DNA from: Candidatus Omnitrophota bacterium
Lineage (GTDB): Bacteria > Omnitrophota > Gorgyraeia > Zapsychrales > Zapsychraceae
Direction of reading: 5' to 3'
Length of the DNA stretch: 38,054 nucleotides
NCBI GenBank assembly: GCA_028280285.1
Contig: JANQMA010000050.1
Span: forward strand, 1 to 38,054
This document shows, one piece after another, positions 19,101 through 26,442 of this stretch. The notes under the pieces were generated by a model. The model did not search any database and was not told the DNA's origin. It saw nothing but the letters and a program-made list of their open reading frames with translations. Both the position numbers and the translations under genes were made by a program. Within the stretch, counting starts at the first letter, position 1. Every line of letters starts with the position of its first letter.

Positions 19101-22100
19101 AATGGGCATTTATATATATCAGAATTAACTAATGAAACATTTTCTTTATTTAGGAAAGTGGAGGAAGATGGCACGGATCCAGTTGCGACATTTTATTTTT
19201 CAGGCAGCCCGGAGGTTGTTGTTCATAAGAATATTTCTAAGGAAACTAAAGCAAAGGTCGCGAAAGTATTAAGCGAAGCTTTGGAGGATTATGCGGTACT
19301 CAAGGCAGCCGAAGCGCCGGGTGATGCGGCGGCGATGACACCGATAGAGTTATTCTTTAATACTAAAAAAAGAATCACGGAAGAAAGTATAAAAAAATGG
19401 TTTGGAGTAATGTATGGCAATGTGGAAAGTTTGCTTGGTGCTAAACTTGCACCTCGAATTTTTCGGGAGGTAGGAAACCCGATTATCAGTTATTTTAGAG
19501 GCAAGGCAACTTTACAACAAACGGTCGATTGGATGGTGAAGACTCAAAATGATTACTATTCTAAACACGAAATAGCTGAACAAGAATATAAAATAGATGA
19601 CAGACAAGCAAAAGCATTTATTATTGCCAACTTCATCGGTATTCGCTATTTTTCAAACAAGTGGTTAATCAAAAAAATGTATAATTATGTTTCAATCATG
19701 CAAGACAAAATTTCATCTGGTACGAGTCTCGATTTTTCGCGTACCAAACTAATATATTTGATGAACCACAACTCTTCTTATGAAAAGTTGCGCCGTACTG
19801 AAGTATCCGAGCAGGAAGCTGTTCTTGATCTTATTGAAATTCTTTTAAAAAATGAAAATTATGGAAAAACGTTAGCAGAGGCCGCTGCAGATTATGCAGT
19901 GCTTGACGAGGCCGCAACGCCGGGTGATGCGGCGGCGGTGACGAAACAAGCCAAAGCATCGGGTGATCCTAAGGGAATAACAGAAGATGTAGAGAAAAAA
20001 ATTAATATGTTTGAAGATCTTTTAGGGCGGTTGGATAAATTACAGCGTATTGAGAGTGTTGAGACAACATCGACGACGATTACTAATGGCGGGTATACTT
20101 TTGAAATATATAAGTCAAATGATGGCGACCATTATTTGTATATTTCGGCGGAAGATGAACGTCAGAAATTCCTACAAGAAATAACACTAGGAACATTATA
20201 TCAAGCGCATTGGATTTCCAACCCAGCCGTTGTGAACACCAGCGTATGGAATGATGAAAATGACCGTCTGGAAATAAGAATTAGTGACGAATTTAAACAA
20301 TTTAAAATAGTTGGAGTTAATACCGAAGAAATTTTACAAGGCGTCTTTGGTGATCCATTGATACATAATGGCAAGGCCTATCACACAGATTTATCAAAGA
20401 TGAAAGATTGGTTTATTTTACGACATAAACTGGGAGATTTGGGTTTTGAACGTGGTTTTTCTGAGCGTAGAAAGTGGGGAATTGAATCCGATAAAGAACT
20501 AAATGGGCGTGAACGTTTGCGGATTCAAAATGATACTTATTATGGCGATAGGGAATCGCTGGATTTATATTATTTATCTGAGACCGAAGATAATCTGGTT
20601 TTACGATTAGATACCAGAGTCAGAGGAACAGAATTTAAGCTACCTAGTTTTGAGAAAACGGAAGTAGAGCTTTCGGTTAGTAAGATTAGTTATGAACATG
20701 CGTATTCTTATTCCCGCCGCTGGAATATTGGAGAAAAGACCGTACAAGATGAGGTTGACACAGAAAGCATACCAACTCTTGGATATAATAATTCAGAAGA
20801 TGGCACTATGGTCGAGCTGTTGGTGTCATCTGATTTTCCACCCAAATTAATTGAGATAATAGAGGGTCATGGTTTAGAAGAAGATTCGCATAAGTTTTTA
20901 AACATTGTTGTGAAGTCTGATAAGAAGGCGGTCAAGCCGCGTCCACGGAAAATATTAATTGCGGAGGATGATTCGTTTTATGTCGAACAATATAAAAAGG
21001 TGTTTGAAAAGTTAAATTTTGAAGTTGTCCGTGTCAAGACTGGCGCTGAGGCTTGGGAGCTGTTGGATCAAAACCCTGATGAATTTGGTTTGGTTTTAAC
21101 GGATCAACAAATGCCCCCTGATGGATATAATAGTGGAGAGCGGTTGATTGGCAAGATGAAAGCAGATGGGAGATTTTCGTATTTGGATGTTGTTATGGTA
21201 TCATCATCGGACTCTATTGAATTGGTGCGAAAAATCGGCCGACCATTGATCACTAAAGATACGTCATATGTAAAAGAAGATTTAGAAACGATTGCTCGAA
21301 ACTTCGGCGATGTAACCAAACCGCTTTATATCAGTTATGCCGGACAAGAGCAGTACGCATCCAGCGACCGGGCAGCGCTTGCACAAGCCGCAACGTCGGA
21401 CGATGCGGCGGTATTTGATGAGGAGTCTTTGAACCAATTCATTGATCAATTTTTAGCTGAGTATCAGCCAAAGCCGGTTCTTAATCGTGCATTAATTTTA
21501 GATGATGGTTCTGATGATCGTACTTGGCAGGAACAGTATATTTTACGAAAGAGTTTTCCGAATGCGGTACTTGAGCTTACTGATGTCCGTGGGCAGGCAC
21601 AAGAAAGTATAGAACAACAACCATATGATGTGGTTGTTGCTAATTATGATCATAAAGGTGTTGGGTTATTATTTGATATTGAAGAAATGGATCAGGAAAA
21701 AAGACCAAAGGTTGTTATTCTTCGACAGTTTTCTGAAGACAAAGATCTGGATCAACAAGTAGCTGAGGTAGTTAAATCTGTTAATTATGTTGTTGTTCAA
21801 AAGCCTATTCGTGGAGAGCTTCAACGAGAGATGACATATTATCAGTTGATGGAAAAGTTATTTGATGCCGCGGGTATTGATGAGATTAAAATATCGGATT
21901 TTGTTAATCAAAGCTTTCAGGAGGTGATAGGCTCAGCAGATTATTTGGTTTTGGGCCAAAAACATTTTTCCGGTAAATCTATGGAGGAATTTGAGAACAA
22001 TTATTCTTTATATTTAGCCGGGCAGTTACAGGCGGGTGACTTTAAACAAAGAATGGAAAGTTTATTGCAAGAGAATAAAGATCTTATTCGATTCCTTAGG

Positions 22101-22919
22101 CGTTATCAAACTTGGTTTAAGCAACACCGAAATGATATTAAAGGTTTTGGAGTAGAGCTTGCACAATCAACATTGTCACAGACACTGAGAAATGTGGCAG
22201 GGAATATTGATCGTATGGAACGGGAATTTAAAAAGGTTTGGCCTAAAAAATATAGAAAAATGGTAAGAGATATTGAAATAACAATGGCTGATGAGACAAT
22301 GCGTTTATACAGAGACGGATATATAAAAGGAGAATCAATTTATCCGCTTGAAAACGAAGAATATAAAAGACTGGCATCTAAATCATTTCAAGAAAGAGCT
22401 AAAAAAGATCCAAGCCTTGAAGATATACAGGAGCTAGAGATAACAGATGAAAATGAGCCTGAGTGGAAGTGGGAGCTTCTTCGTGAAAGATATATAGTTG
22501 ACAGAATATTGGATATGCCAAAAGGGTCGGTGATTAGGGTAGGTCCTTTTCATATTAAGAGAATAGCAAAGCGTTTAGAGGAGGCAGGTACAAAAATTTC
22601 AGCAAAAATAGTTGTGGGAGATAATGCTTCTTTGGAAAAAGGGGGGATTGATTTAAATCCGACGATGGCGACAACGACTATTGAAAAGGAAGGACGCGGT
22701 TTTCAGATGGCGCCGGTGGATCCGGCCCTGCTTCAGCAGATTCAAAATGCGCCGGGACTTATTCCGGTTATCATCAATGTTTCTCCTATCAAAAATCTAC
22801 CGCTCTTAATCGGTTTGGCAGACACCGATAATGCGCCGATCGATCAGGCCGGCGGCGATCCTCTTGAGCTTGGCCCTGCCCGTGATCCCCTTGCGCGATT
22901 GGAGATGAATCGTATTTAG
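13161..22919 (+). CDS. Giant (3252 aa) exported multidomain protein with four REC-like domains, repeated PGDAAA linkers, conserved N-terminal module and C-terminal GGIDLNP-containing module
   Basis: ORF track; signal peptide-like N terminus CGCILLTAIFFVSNLTLPSSVGAQG; REC-like LLLIEDDP...TLSDFRL...VHSSD...MIKDF and ILIAEDDS...LTDQQMP...VSSSD...ITKDT. Confidence 0.9.
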   Translation: MRRNSIVTKCGCILLTAIFFVSNLTLPSSVGAQGLPQMIANLPVGSMLHTTAAFKPVQMLGINIHPDNPLRFDFIIEKGDSGLEGEAYNQEATKLIKYFIAALAIEETEMWVNLSPYEKDRIIPEKFGQTEMGRDVLALDYMLKQLMSSLMYPEDELGQKFWKRVKEKAQAKFGTTDIPMNTFNKVWIVPETADIYEHEKGAFVVGSKLKVMLEKDYLAQQKGGPWSVVRDQPKNTTTEHRQQTTQVIREIIIPELEREVNEGETFANLRQIYNTVILASWYKTALKDSLLGQAFVNKYKTEGQNTNDPEVIQSIYDRYVEAFKKGVYNYIEEEYDPQTQSTIPRKYFSGGALLNPADKAALIGKQQALAQGFDAASINAHQFAANLGPSTDEASFTEDVPKKVFDAMELFKLYELGKYRAIKRAAPSSSFVQLELKENFRGSESWVNVDARRYRTIPEQTRNQIIEQLTAAVSDSAVVKTDVSGLIAPLQANFQEYEDDETFWLGEISSIIRRHIKDNAKARSLVFNAIKNKFLSSGGVDGQKIPINIILQALEDVIHDSDDNVDTAAITDEIVQSIATHVDRIITQKLKRKHQISKKRSSSITSASIAIIVSEHPELAQFDKKHIRHVLHDLLGGDAVGIVEKQVYRFEDVTSLTYKVQKLLGDDAVLPKAETPDDAAVQENKKTLNRLLLIEDDPIQLSQLKEMILLFFDNVEIAAASSVNEAKSISDREDKFDVTLSDFRLSSGDVFEDLDGRSAVGVLKHFDVLDEAKKSDLVIVHSSDVDDKVISNIEKVNRNAKVMIKDFSSASLPSYIKELLRHYKHSPGVSSYIESQLKDGKDTDEAATPADAAAMLEMDINDIPRIINLIKLIGEHLDKEIGLPENLLNHLDSLLKSDATMYEAADALALHNDYLSYDDAKAAIVSAILVVLFGLEDITVGSLFDYFTKKSSYQDILKQINFFGGAKISEFKLGQIFQRGEDIFRIDHETLDIVFVTKQERSAGSIAERAKEAKRELEKYATIMKPGIEYVGYNEGGEKYVFVREDSEEVKVTMTIFLVDNFDEDVSFEGPTFSAVSIDQLSSDDPIILADAVLRKETSRMEAGKTYRVVDEKDEEFGFERTRSAVNGKFFEDMITVVTPDGESLTERLPSALSFKERDLLHKILSDIDAAAFKPRPRQILVVRRNDEAHEDLPYVAWMRNNGFAVQEVTSIEALPILQEDLGQFGLVVIDDEPRIEEEYRQYYGREKLLADMKDHPGFSTLDVVVLQTRALSFVKLAGEHPNRPILSWTSVVLHNVDQEMQRLFKNWDDYKKPLLTLNGFSSSDRAAITEAETPGDAAAVTQETAAPGDATAIKPKKQLSRETLKFLMEAINGLLAEHKLNGKTHTVGLVLQTPPYNIHYGREHWTHHVPITAETSLLSIIYNLYDLGIAFSKQKRMFDSLPKDKREKLYALLKEESNGQTWEDIEQNFTDKRQKIRMAELFIELFGNKAGPFTTNNWHKIKIDDEGNILYIPEAFDRNSDSSEGAEQEYQLTTKAGELLAQFRKGHSRYGSYTHTFKITLDGFQGTTPEEFLSYITGEAEKKVKNVRGKHPHKKQLMQAINEDRREIKADFNELSYDEEFWVREIIQGTYTKPLVEVAEFLKKYGDGVAVETPHGEVILEINEGNHFRTHRATRYDRRSSNEFVNVVNVVIDPRKIKSERDLFRVLRFLFNRELKVSQYSNVQSEIVDFLLEHLTDDISTFFSESKNPLQTDFLDQEINVEAVVSLLNEGINKYEIIHNVTGTFLESLISFEINPDRQEVKFYRELPDFEPLNADGTENMSHLVKPTTYIVEIGSGGVTLRDIISSMAFFHRKSDQFSSQVYIIDRGEGLASSANEIDAKFVWGKSRLEEVFRSILEFRSQEIFNKLLLTSISEEKLYDQAAVTPQVISLKQKISGTYYKDTFLIVFSNQEASQKWEEAVSDNDFWEAVEQRYTDQDENGHLYISELTNETFSLFRKVEEDGTDPVATFYFSGSPEVVVHKNISKETKAKVAKVLSEALEDYAVLKAAEAPGDAAAMTPIELFFNTKKRITEESIKKWFGVMYGNVESLLGAKLAPRIFREVGNPIISYFRGKATLQQTVDWMVKTQNDYYSKHEIAEQEYKIDDRQAKAFIIANFIGIRYFSNKWLIKKMYNYVSIMQDKISSGTSLDFSRTKLIYLMNHNSSYEKLRRTEVSEQEAVLDLIEILLKNENYGKTLAEAAADYAVLDEAATPGDAAAVTKQAKASGDPKGITEDVEKKINMFEDLLGRLDKLQRIESVETTSTTITNGGYTFEIYKSNDGDHYLYISAEDERQKFLQEITLGTLYQAHWISNPAVVNTSVWNDENDRLEIRISDEFKQFKIVGVNTEEILQGVFGDPLIHNGKAYHTDLSKMKDWFILRHKLGDLGFERGFSERRKWGIESDKELNGRERLRIQNDTYYGDRESLDLYYLSETEDNLVLRLDTRVRGTEFKLPSFEKTEVELSVSKISYEHAYSYSRRWNIGEKTVQDEVDTESIPTLGYNNSEDGTMVELLVSSDFPPKLIEIIEGHGLEEDSHKFLNIVVKSDKKAVKPRPRKILIAEDDSFYVEQYKKVFEKLNFEVVRVKTGAEAWELLDQNPDEFGLVLTDQQMPPDGYNSGERLIGKMKADGRFSYLDVVMVSSSDSIELVRKIGRPLITKDTSYVKEDLETIARNFGDVTKPLYISYAGQEQYASSDRAALAQAATSDDAAVFDEESLNQFIDQFLAEYQPKPVLNRALILDDGSDDRTWQEQYILRKSFPNAVLELTDVRGQAQESIEQQPYDVVVANYDHKGVGLLFDIEEMDQEKRPKVVILRQFSEDKDLDQQVAEVVKSVNYVVVQKPIRGELQREMTYYQLMEKLFDAAGIDEIKISDFVNQSFQEVIGSADYLVLGQKHFSGKSMEEFENNYSLYLAGQLQAGDFKQRMESLLQENKDLIRFLRRYQTWFKQHRNDIKGFGVELAQSTLSQTLRNVAGNIDRMEREFKKVWPKKYRKMVRDIEITMADETMRLYRDGYIKGESIYPLENEEYKRLASKSFQERAKKDPSLEDIQELEITDENEPEWKWELLRERYIVDRILDMPKGSVIRVGPFHIKRIAKRLEEAGTKISAKIVVGDNASLEKGGIDLNPTMATTTIEKEGRGFQMAPVDPALLQQIQNAPGLIPVIINVSPIKNLPLLIGLADTDNAPIDQAGGDPLELGPARDPLARLEMNRI
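13827..13897. repeat. Heptamer-built hairpin C (word ~GTGGTCC/T), in-frame inside the giant CDS
   Basis: ggtggtc-cgtggtc-cgtggtc-cgtgatc versus reverse complement gtggtct-gttgtct-gtgttct-gtggtc. Confidence 0.8.
15174..21414 (+). repeat. Dispersed in-frame linker repeat gccg(a/c)a(a/g)cgccgggtgatgcggcggcg(g/a)tgac ('EA(A/E)TPGDAAAVT')
   Basis: Copies near 15174-15205, 15690-15727, 17151-17190 (with a second adjacent variant to 17221), 19304-19340, 19908-19943, 21381-21414. Confidence 0.85.
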
Positions 22920-22986
22920 TGGTCTGTGTTCCGTGTTCTGTGGTCTGTATTTTTGTATAGATCACTGACCACAGACAACAGACCAC
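22918..22986. repeat. Heptamer-built hairpin D (word ~GTGGTCT), same word as C
   Basis: gtggtct-gtgttcc-gtgttct-gtggtct versus reverse complement of accacagacaacagaccac; overlaps the TAG stop at 22917-22919. Confidence 0.8.
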
Positions 22987-23030
22987 AATTTTTCACGTGC
23001 CTTTCACATATTTTCCCTTATAATACCCCC

Positions 23031-23705
23031 ATGCGCATTTACAAAACGTCCAAAACGGTTTTGTCTGTATCTAATAATATTGATAAATTCCTTCCCGGTA
23101 TTACAGCTAATACATTAGACGCACCGCATAATGCTTTTCTCAGTATTCACGGACGGATTGTGGCTACCTTTGATCAGGTGCGTGTCAGTGAAGATCAAAT
23201 GTTGCTTTGTGTCGAGAAAGAATTTGTCGAGGACCTTCTCAATCATGTCCAAAGGTATCTTATGTTAAGCGGTTCAACAATAGAAGAGACCGACTATGCG
23301 GCCTATTTTGATCTTGATAATGAACATTCCATTGGTGAAGATGAGTTTTGCATCGCACAGCCGGAAGGTAAGCTTGTGATCAGTCAAAACAATTTAGAGG
23401 CAACGGTGAGCGATGCAGAATTTATCTCCTTTCGCTTGGATCATAATTTGCCGCAACAAGGACTTGACTATCGTAATGAAATGGTCTTAAATGTGAGCGT
23501 TGAGAGGTTTACATCTTTTACGAAAGGGTGTTATTTAGGACAAGAAGCTGTTTCGAAAGTGTACAACCGCTCCAAACCGACATGGCGGCTGGAAGTAAAA
23601 TACGCAGATGAATGCAGTGAAGAGGAAGTCTCCAAGATGACTTCCCGGTCGGTTGACCCGGCGAATAATCGCGAACGCGGATTTGTTTTTATAAAGAACG
23701 AGTGA
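23031..23705 (+). CDS. ygfZ: YgfZ/GcvT-like folate-binding protein
   Basis: KGCYLGQEAVSKVYNR matches the YgfZ K-G-C-Y-x-G-Q-E signature; ATG at 23031 preferred over upstream start inside hairpin D. Confidence 0.8.
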   Translation: MRIYKTSKTVLSVSNNIDKFLPGITANTLDAPHNAFLSIHGRIVATFDQVRVSEDQMLLCVEKEFVEDLLNHVQRYLMLSGSTIEETDYAAYFDLDNEHSIGEDEFCIAQPEGKLVISQNNLEATVSDAEFISFRLDHNLPQQGLDYRNEMVLNVSVERFTSFTKGCYLGQEAVSKVYNRSKPTWRLEVKYADECSEEEVSKMTSRSVDPANNRERGFVFIKNE

Positions 23706-24302
23706 ATGTCAAAGAAAGGATTTATCATGAGAGTTGTGTTTTTAATTTTATTTATTCTGTTAAATGTTTCTGGTGTAGGTGCTGAGACCGACATCAGTGT
23801 TGAAGAATATCTTAAGCAAAGAGCCAAAATGACCGGCACGGTGGATGTGTTTGACGTAGACCTTGATAAGGTCAGACATCTAAAGGTTATGGAAATTACG
23901 GATGAAGCTGTGGTCACTAGAGATGTTGATCGGGGAGATACCGTTAAGTTAAATGTTGTGCCCGGTGAATCGATCAAGATTGTATCCGTTGAAGTTTTTG
24001 CCGATCAGGTGGATATGAACAAAGAATTTACGGATGAAGAAATTCAGACCGCTATGCGCGGCTATTTTGAAAAGCGCTCAAAAATCACCGGCACGTATAT
24101 GCAGTATGATGAAGCGGCGGGTAAGATGCGCAATCTCAAATTTGAATCGCTCGATCCTGAAATACGTAAATTCGGAAAACTGTCCATTTCAACAGCCACA
24201 TTCACGGATGATAAGTCCAGTGAAACGGTTAAGATCGATATAACGGTTGTTAAAGAAAACGGGATGTTAAGCGTCAAATCAGCGAAAATAAAAGAAAACT
24301 GA
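23706..24302 (+). CDS. Hypothetical secreted protein with internal duplication
   Basis: ORF with signal peptide; starts directly after upstream TGA (an internal ATG at 23727 is also plausible); two related halves. Confidence 0.7.
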   Translation: MSKKGFIMRVVFLILFILLNVSGVGAETDISVEEYLKQRAKMTGTVDVFDVDLDKVRHLKVMEITDEAVVTRDVDRGDTVKLNVVPGESIKIVSVEVFADQVDMNKEFTDEEIQTAMRGYFEKRSKITGTYMQYDEAAGKMRNLKFESLDPEIRKFGKLSISTATFTDDKSSETVKIDITVVKENGMLSVKSAKIKEN

Positions 24303-24307
24303 AAATG

Positions 24308-24369
24308 GCTGTAAGCCATAGGCCGTAAGCTGTAAATCTATGGCTTATAGCTTAGGGCTTTACGGCTTA
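24308..24369. repeat. Heptamer-built hairpin E (word ~TAAGCCG)
   Basis: taagcca-taggccg-taagctg-taa versus reverse complement taagccg-taaagccc-taagcta-taagcca. Confidence 0.75.
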
Positions 24370-24383
24370 ATTAAGGAAATAAT

Positions 24384-24767
24384 ATGAGATTACTCCACGT
24401 TATGATCCGTGTTGCGGATCTTACAAAATCCATTGAATTTTATACTGAAGTTTTAGGGATGAAACTTTTGCGTCAGAAGGATTATCCCGATGGTAAATTT
24501 ACCCTCGCCTTTCTTGGCTATGGCACGGAAGAAGACAGCACAGTCATCGAGTTGACCCATAACTGGGAAACGGATTCTTACACAATGGGTAATGCCTTCG
24601 GGCATCTGGCCATCGGCGTGCCGGATGTCTATAAGGCCTGTGAGGATATTCGTGCCCGCGGCGGTAAGATTGTCCGTGAGCCCGGGCCGATGAAACATGG
24701 CTCTACAATTCTTGCTTTTGTTGAAGACCCGGATGGATATAAAATTGAGCTTTTAGGTCGAGAGTAA
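24384..24767 (+). CDS. gloA: Lactoylglutathione lyase (glyoxalase I)
   Basis: MRLLHVMIRVADLTKSIEFYTEVLGMKLLRQKDYPDGKFTLAFLGYG...FGHLAIGVPDVY...AFVEDPDGYKIELL. Confidence 0.93.
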   Translation: MRLLHVMIRVADLTKSIEFYTEVLGMKLLRQKDYPDGKFTLAFLGYGTEEDSTVIELTHNWETDSYTMGNAFGHLAIGVPDVYKACEDIRARGGKIVREPGPMKHGSTILAFVEDPDGYKIELLGRE

Positions 24768-24848
24768 ATTCAAAAATTGTTTATTTTCAATTATTTATGA
24801 AAATTTGACAAAAAAAGAAAGCGCTTTCTTTTTGCCCCTAAAATGCCC

Positions 24849-25025
24849 TTGTTAAGGCCCTGTTGTGTGCTATGCTTTTAACACAGTGCGAGAAAACGTT
24901 TTCCCAAAAGCGCTTTAACAATTTAATGCCACGGTATACTGACAAGTTCAGTGCGTGGCTTTTTTATTGCTGCGAAGCTCAAAAAGAGCGAAGCAGAATT
25001 GGCCTCCGCACTGGGAAGGAGGTCA
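24849..25025 (+). promoter_or_regulatory. Candidate structured leader of the PilZ gene: promoter TTGTTA-N16-TATGCT, terminator-like stem GCCACG...ACTGA/TCAGT...CGTGGC-TTTTTT, and RBS-sequestering stem GGCCTCC/GGAGGTC
   Basis: Complementary segments read directly. Confidence 0.5.
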
Positions 25026-25027
25026 AT

Positions 25028-25468
25028 ATGCTAAGTAACTACCCGCAGGACAGACGTAAACGTCAAAGAATAAGCGCCAGACTGGCGGCTGTGTGCCGTA
25101 TCACAGGCCCTCAGAAGTACATGTGCATCCTCAATGGCAATGACTTTGAAGCCAAAACAGAAGAGATGTCGGAAGGGGGATTATCGCTTATCAGCAATTA
25201 TTTCGTTCCTCCGGGAGCGATGATTTACATTAAGCTGATGGTATGCGAATCTGACCGCAAGACATATGTGAAGTTCTATGATATCGTTCGCCTGTATGGT
25301 GAGGTTACCAATACGACAGTGCGTGACGATCATACATTTCGTTTGGGCGTTGAATTTACAGACTTAACCCAGGACAAAGAAGATAAGATCTTCTATATTA
25401 TGCATTCGTCACTCCAAGAAGGAGGACCGTCGCATGCCGATATGTCCTACATCGGTATAGAGCTGTAA
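25028..25468 (+). CDS. PilZ-domain protein (putative c-di-GMP effector)
   Basis: RRKRQRISARLAAVCRIT ... EEMSEGGLSLISNYFVPPGAMIYIKL ... GVEFTDLTQDKEDKIFYIM; ATG at 25028 preceded by GGAGG. Confidence 0.75.
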   Translation: MLSNYPQDRRKRQRISARLAAVCRITGPQKYMCILNGNDFEAKTEEMSEGGLSLISNYFVPPGAMIYIKLMVCESDRKTYVKFYDIVRLYGEVTNTTVRDDHTFRLGVEFTDLTQDKEDKIFYIMHSSLQEGGPSHADMSYIGIEL

Positions 25469-25497
25469 AAAAATACTGGGCAAGTGAGAATAATTCT

Positions 25498-25528
25498 GTT
25501 AAAAAGATGCGTAAAATATCTTTTTAAC
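25498..25528. terminator. GTTAAAAAGAT ... ATCTTTTTAAC inverted repeat, possible terminator between PilZ and TPR genes
   Basis: 11-bp perfect stem ending 1 nt before the next ATG. Confidence 0.4.
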
Positions 25529-25529
25529 T

Positions 25530-26330
25530 ATGCCTTTTAAACTATTATTAACTTTAGTGTGCTTGTTAGTTGCGCCCGCATTACTTTGGGCACAGACAGA
25601 AAGTACCCTTTCCCAAAAACTTCTTATCGAAGCGCTGCATAGTGTTGAAAAACATGACTATGTGCGGGCCCTTGATCAATTAGATCAAGCCATCACAATT
25701 AATCCACAGAACCCTGAGTTTTACATCAAGCGGGCCGAAATTTATATGCAAATGAACAAAACGGCAAAGGCGCTTGAGGATCTTGATCAGGCGCTTGTTA
25801 TCAAACCGGATTCAGACTATGGGCTTTTTGAGCGCAGCCGGCTTAAGACAAGATTAGGAAAGTACGTGTCGGCTTTAGAAGATATTAATAAATTGCTTGA
25901 GCTTAAGCCTTTATTTCCTGAAGGGTATTTTGTCCGGGGAGAAATCTATTATAATCTCACTCGCTATGAGGCGGCGATCTCTGATTTCAGCGCGGTTGTG
26001 AAAATTGATGATACTTATGTGCAAGCCTATGCGGCCCGTGCAGAGCTTTACATTAAAACAAAACAATTCGATTTGGCTTTGGATGATTTGGATACTGTTT
26101 TGGGGTTTAACTATAATGATGAATCGGCGCTTTTTGCGCGTGGGCGTCTATACGAAGCCTTGGGGGCCGTCGAGAAAGCTATTAAGGATTATCGGCGTTT
26201 AACCAATATTTCGGATAAATATCCGGAGATAGCCAAACGGCTCAAAGGGCTTGAGGCCGGAGAGGCTTCGCCGTCGTATATGGATGCCTGGGAGGTGCGG
26301 ATGGGCGATCCGTTTTTCGACAGGGAGTGA
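25530..26330 (+). CDS. Secreted tetratricopeptide repeat protein
   Basis: Signal peptide; repeated ALDQLDQAITINPQNPEFYIKRAEIYMQMNKTAKALEDLDQALVIKPDS TPR units. Confidence 0.85.
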   Translation: MPFKLLLTLVCLLVAPALLWAQTESTLSQKLLIEALHSVEKHDYVRALDQLDQAITINPQNPEFYIKRAEIYMQMNKTAKALEDLDQALVIKPDSDYGLFERSRLKTRLGKYVSALEDINKLLELKPLFPEGYFVRGEIYYNLTRYEAAISDFSAVVKIDDTYVQAYAARAELYIKTKQFDLALDDLDTVLGFNYNDESALFARGRLYEALGAVEKAIKDYRRLTNISDKYPEIAKRLKGLEAGEASPSYMDAWEVRMGDPFFDRE

Positions 26331-26353
26331 TAATAAAAGTGAAAAAGGATAAG

Positions 26354-26419
26354 AGGTTTTAGGGGGTAGGTTTTGGGTTTTAGTGAACTAACACCCAACA
26401 CCTAAAACCTAACACCTTA
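26354..26419. repeat. Heptamer-built hairpin F (word ~GGTTTTA / GGTGTTA)
   Basis: ggtttta-gggggta-ggttttg-ggtttta versus reverse complement ggtgtta-ggtttta-ggtgttg-ggtgtta. Confidence 0.75.
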
Positions 26420-26442
26420 AATCAATAACTTGGAGTAACAAA

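Noticed and set aside
22926-23030. N-terminal extension of the YgfZ-like ORF
   Set aside because: MFRVLWSVFLYRSLTTDNRPQFF is translation of hairpin D; homology-like sequence starts at ATG 23031.
24885-25000. GEMM (c-di-GMP-I) riboswitch
   Set aside because: The conserved core sequences of that class are not recognisable; only generic stems are present.
24863-25027. N-terminal extension of the PilZ ORF
   Set aside because: Runs through a terminator-like stem and RBS; ATG 25028 has GGAGG at proper spacing.
26354-26419. Telomere-like GGTTTTAGGG-type repeat taken as a replicon end
   Set aside because: Arms are inverted within one short hairpin and the locus is internal between genes; it is one word of the heptamer-hairpin family.
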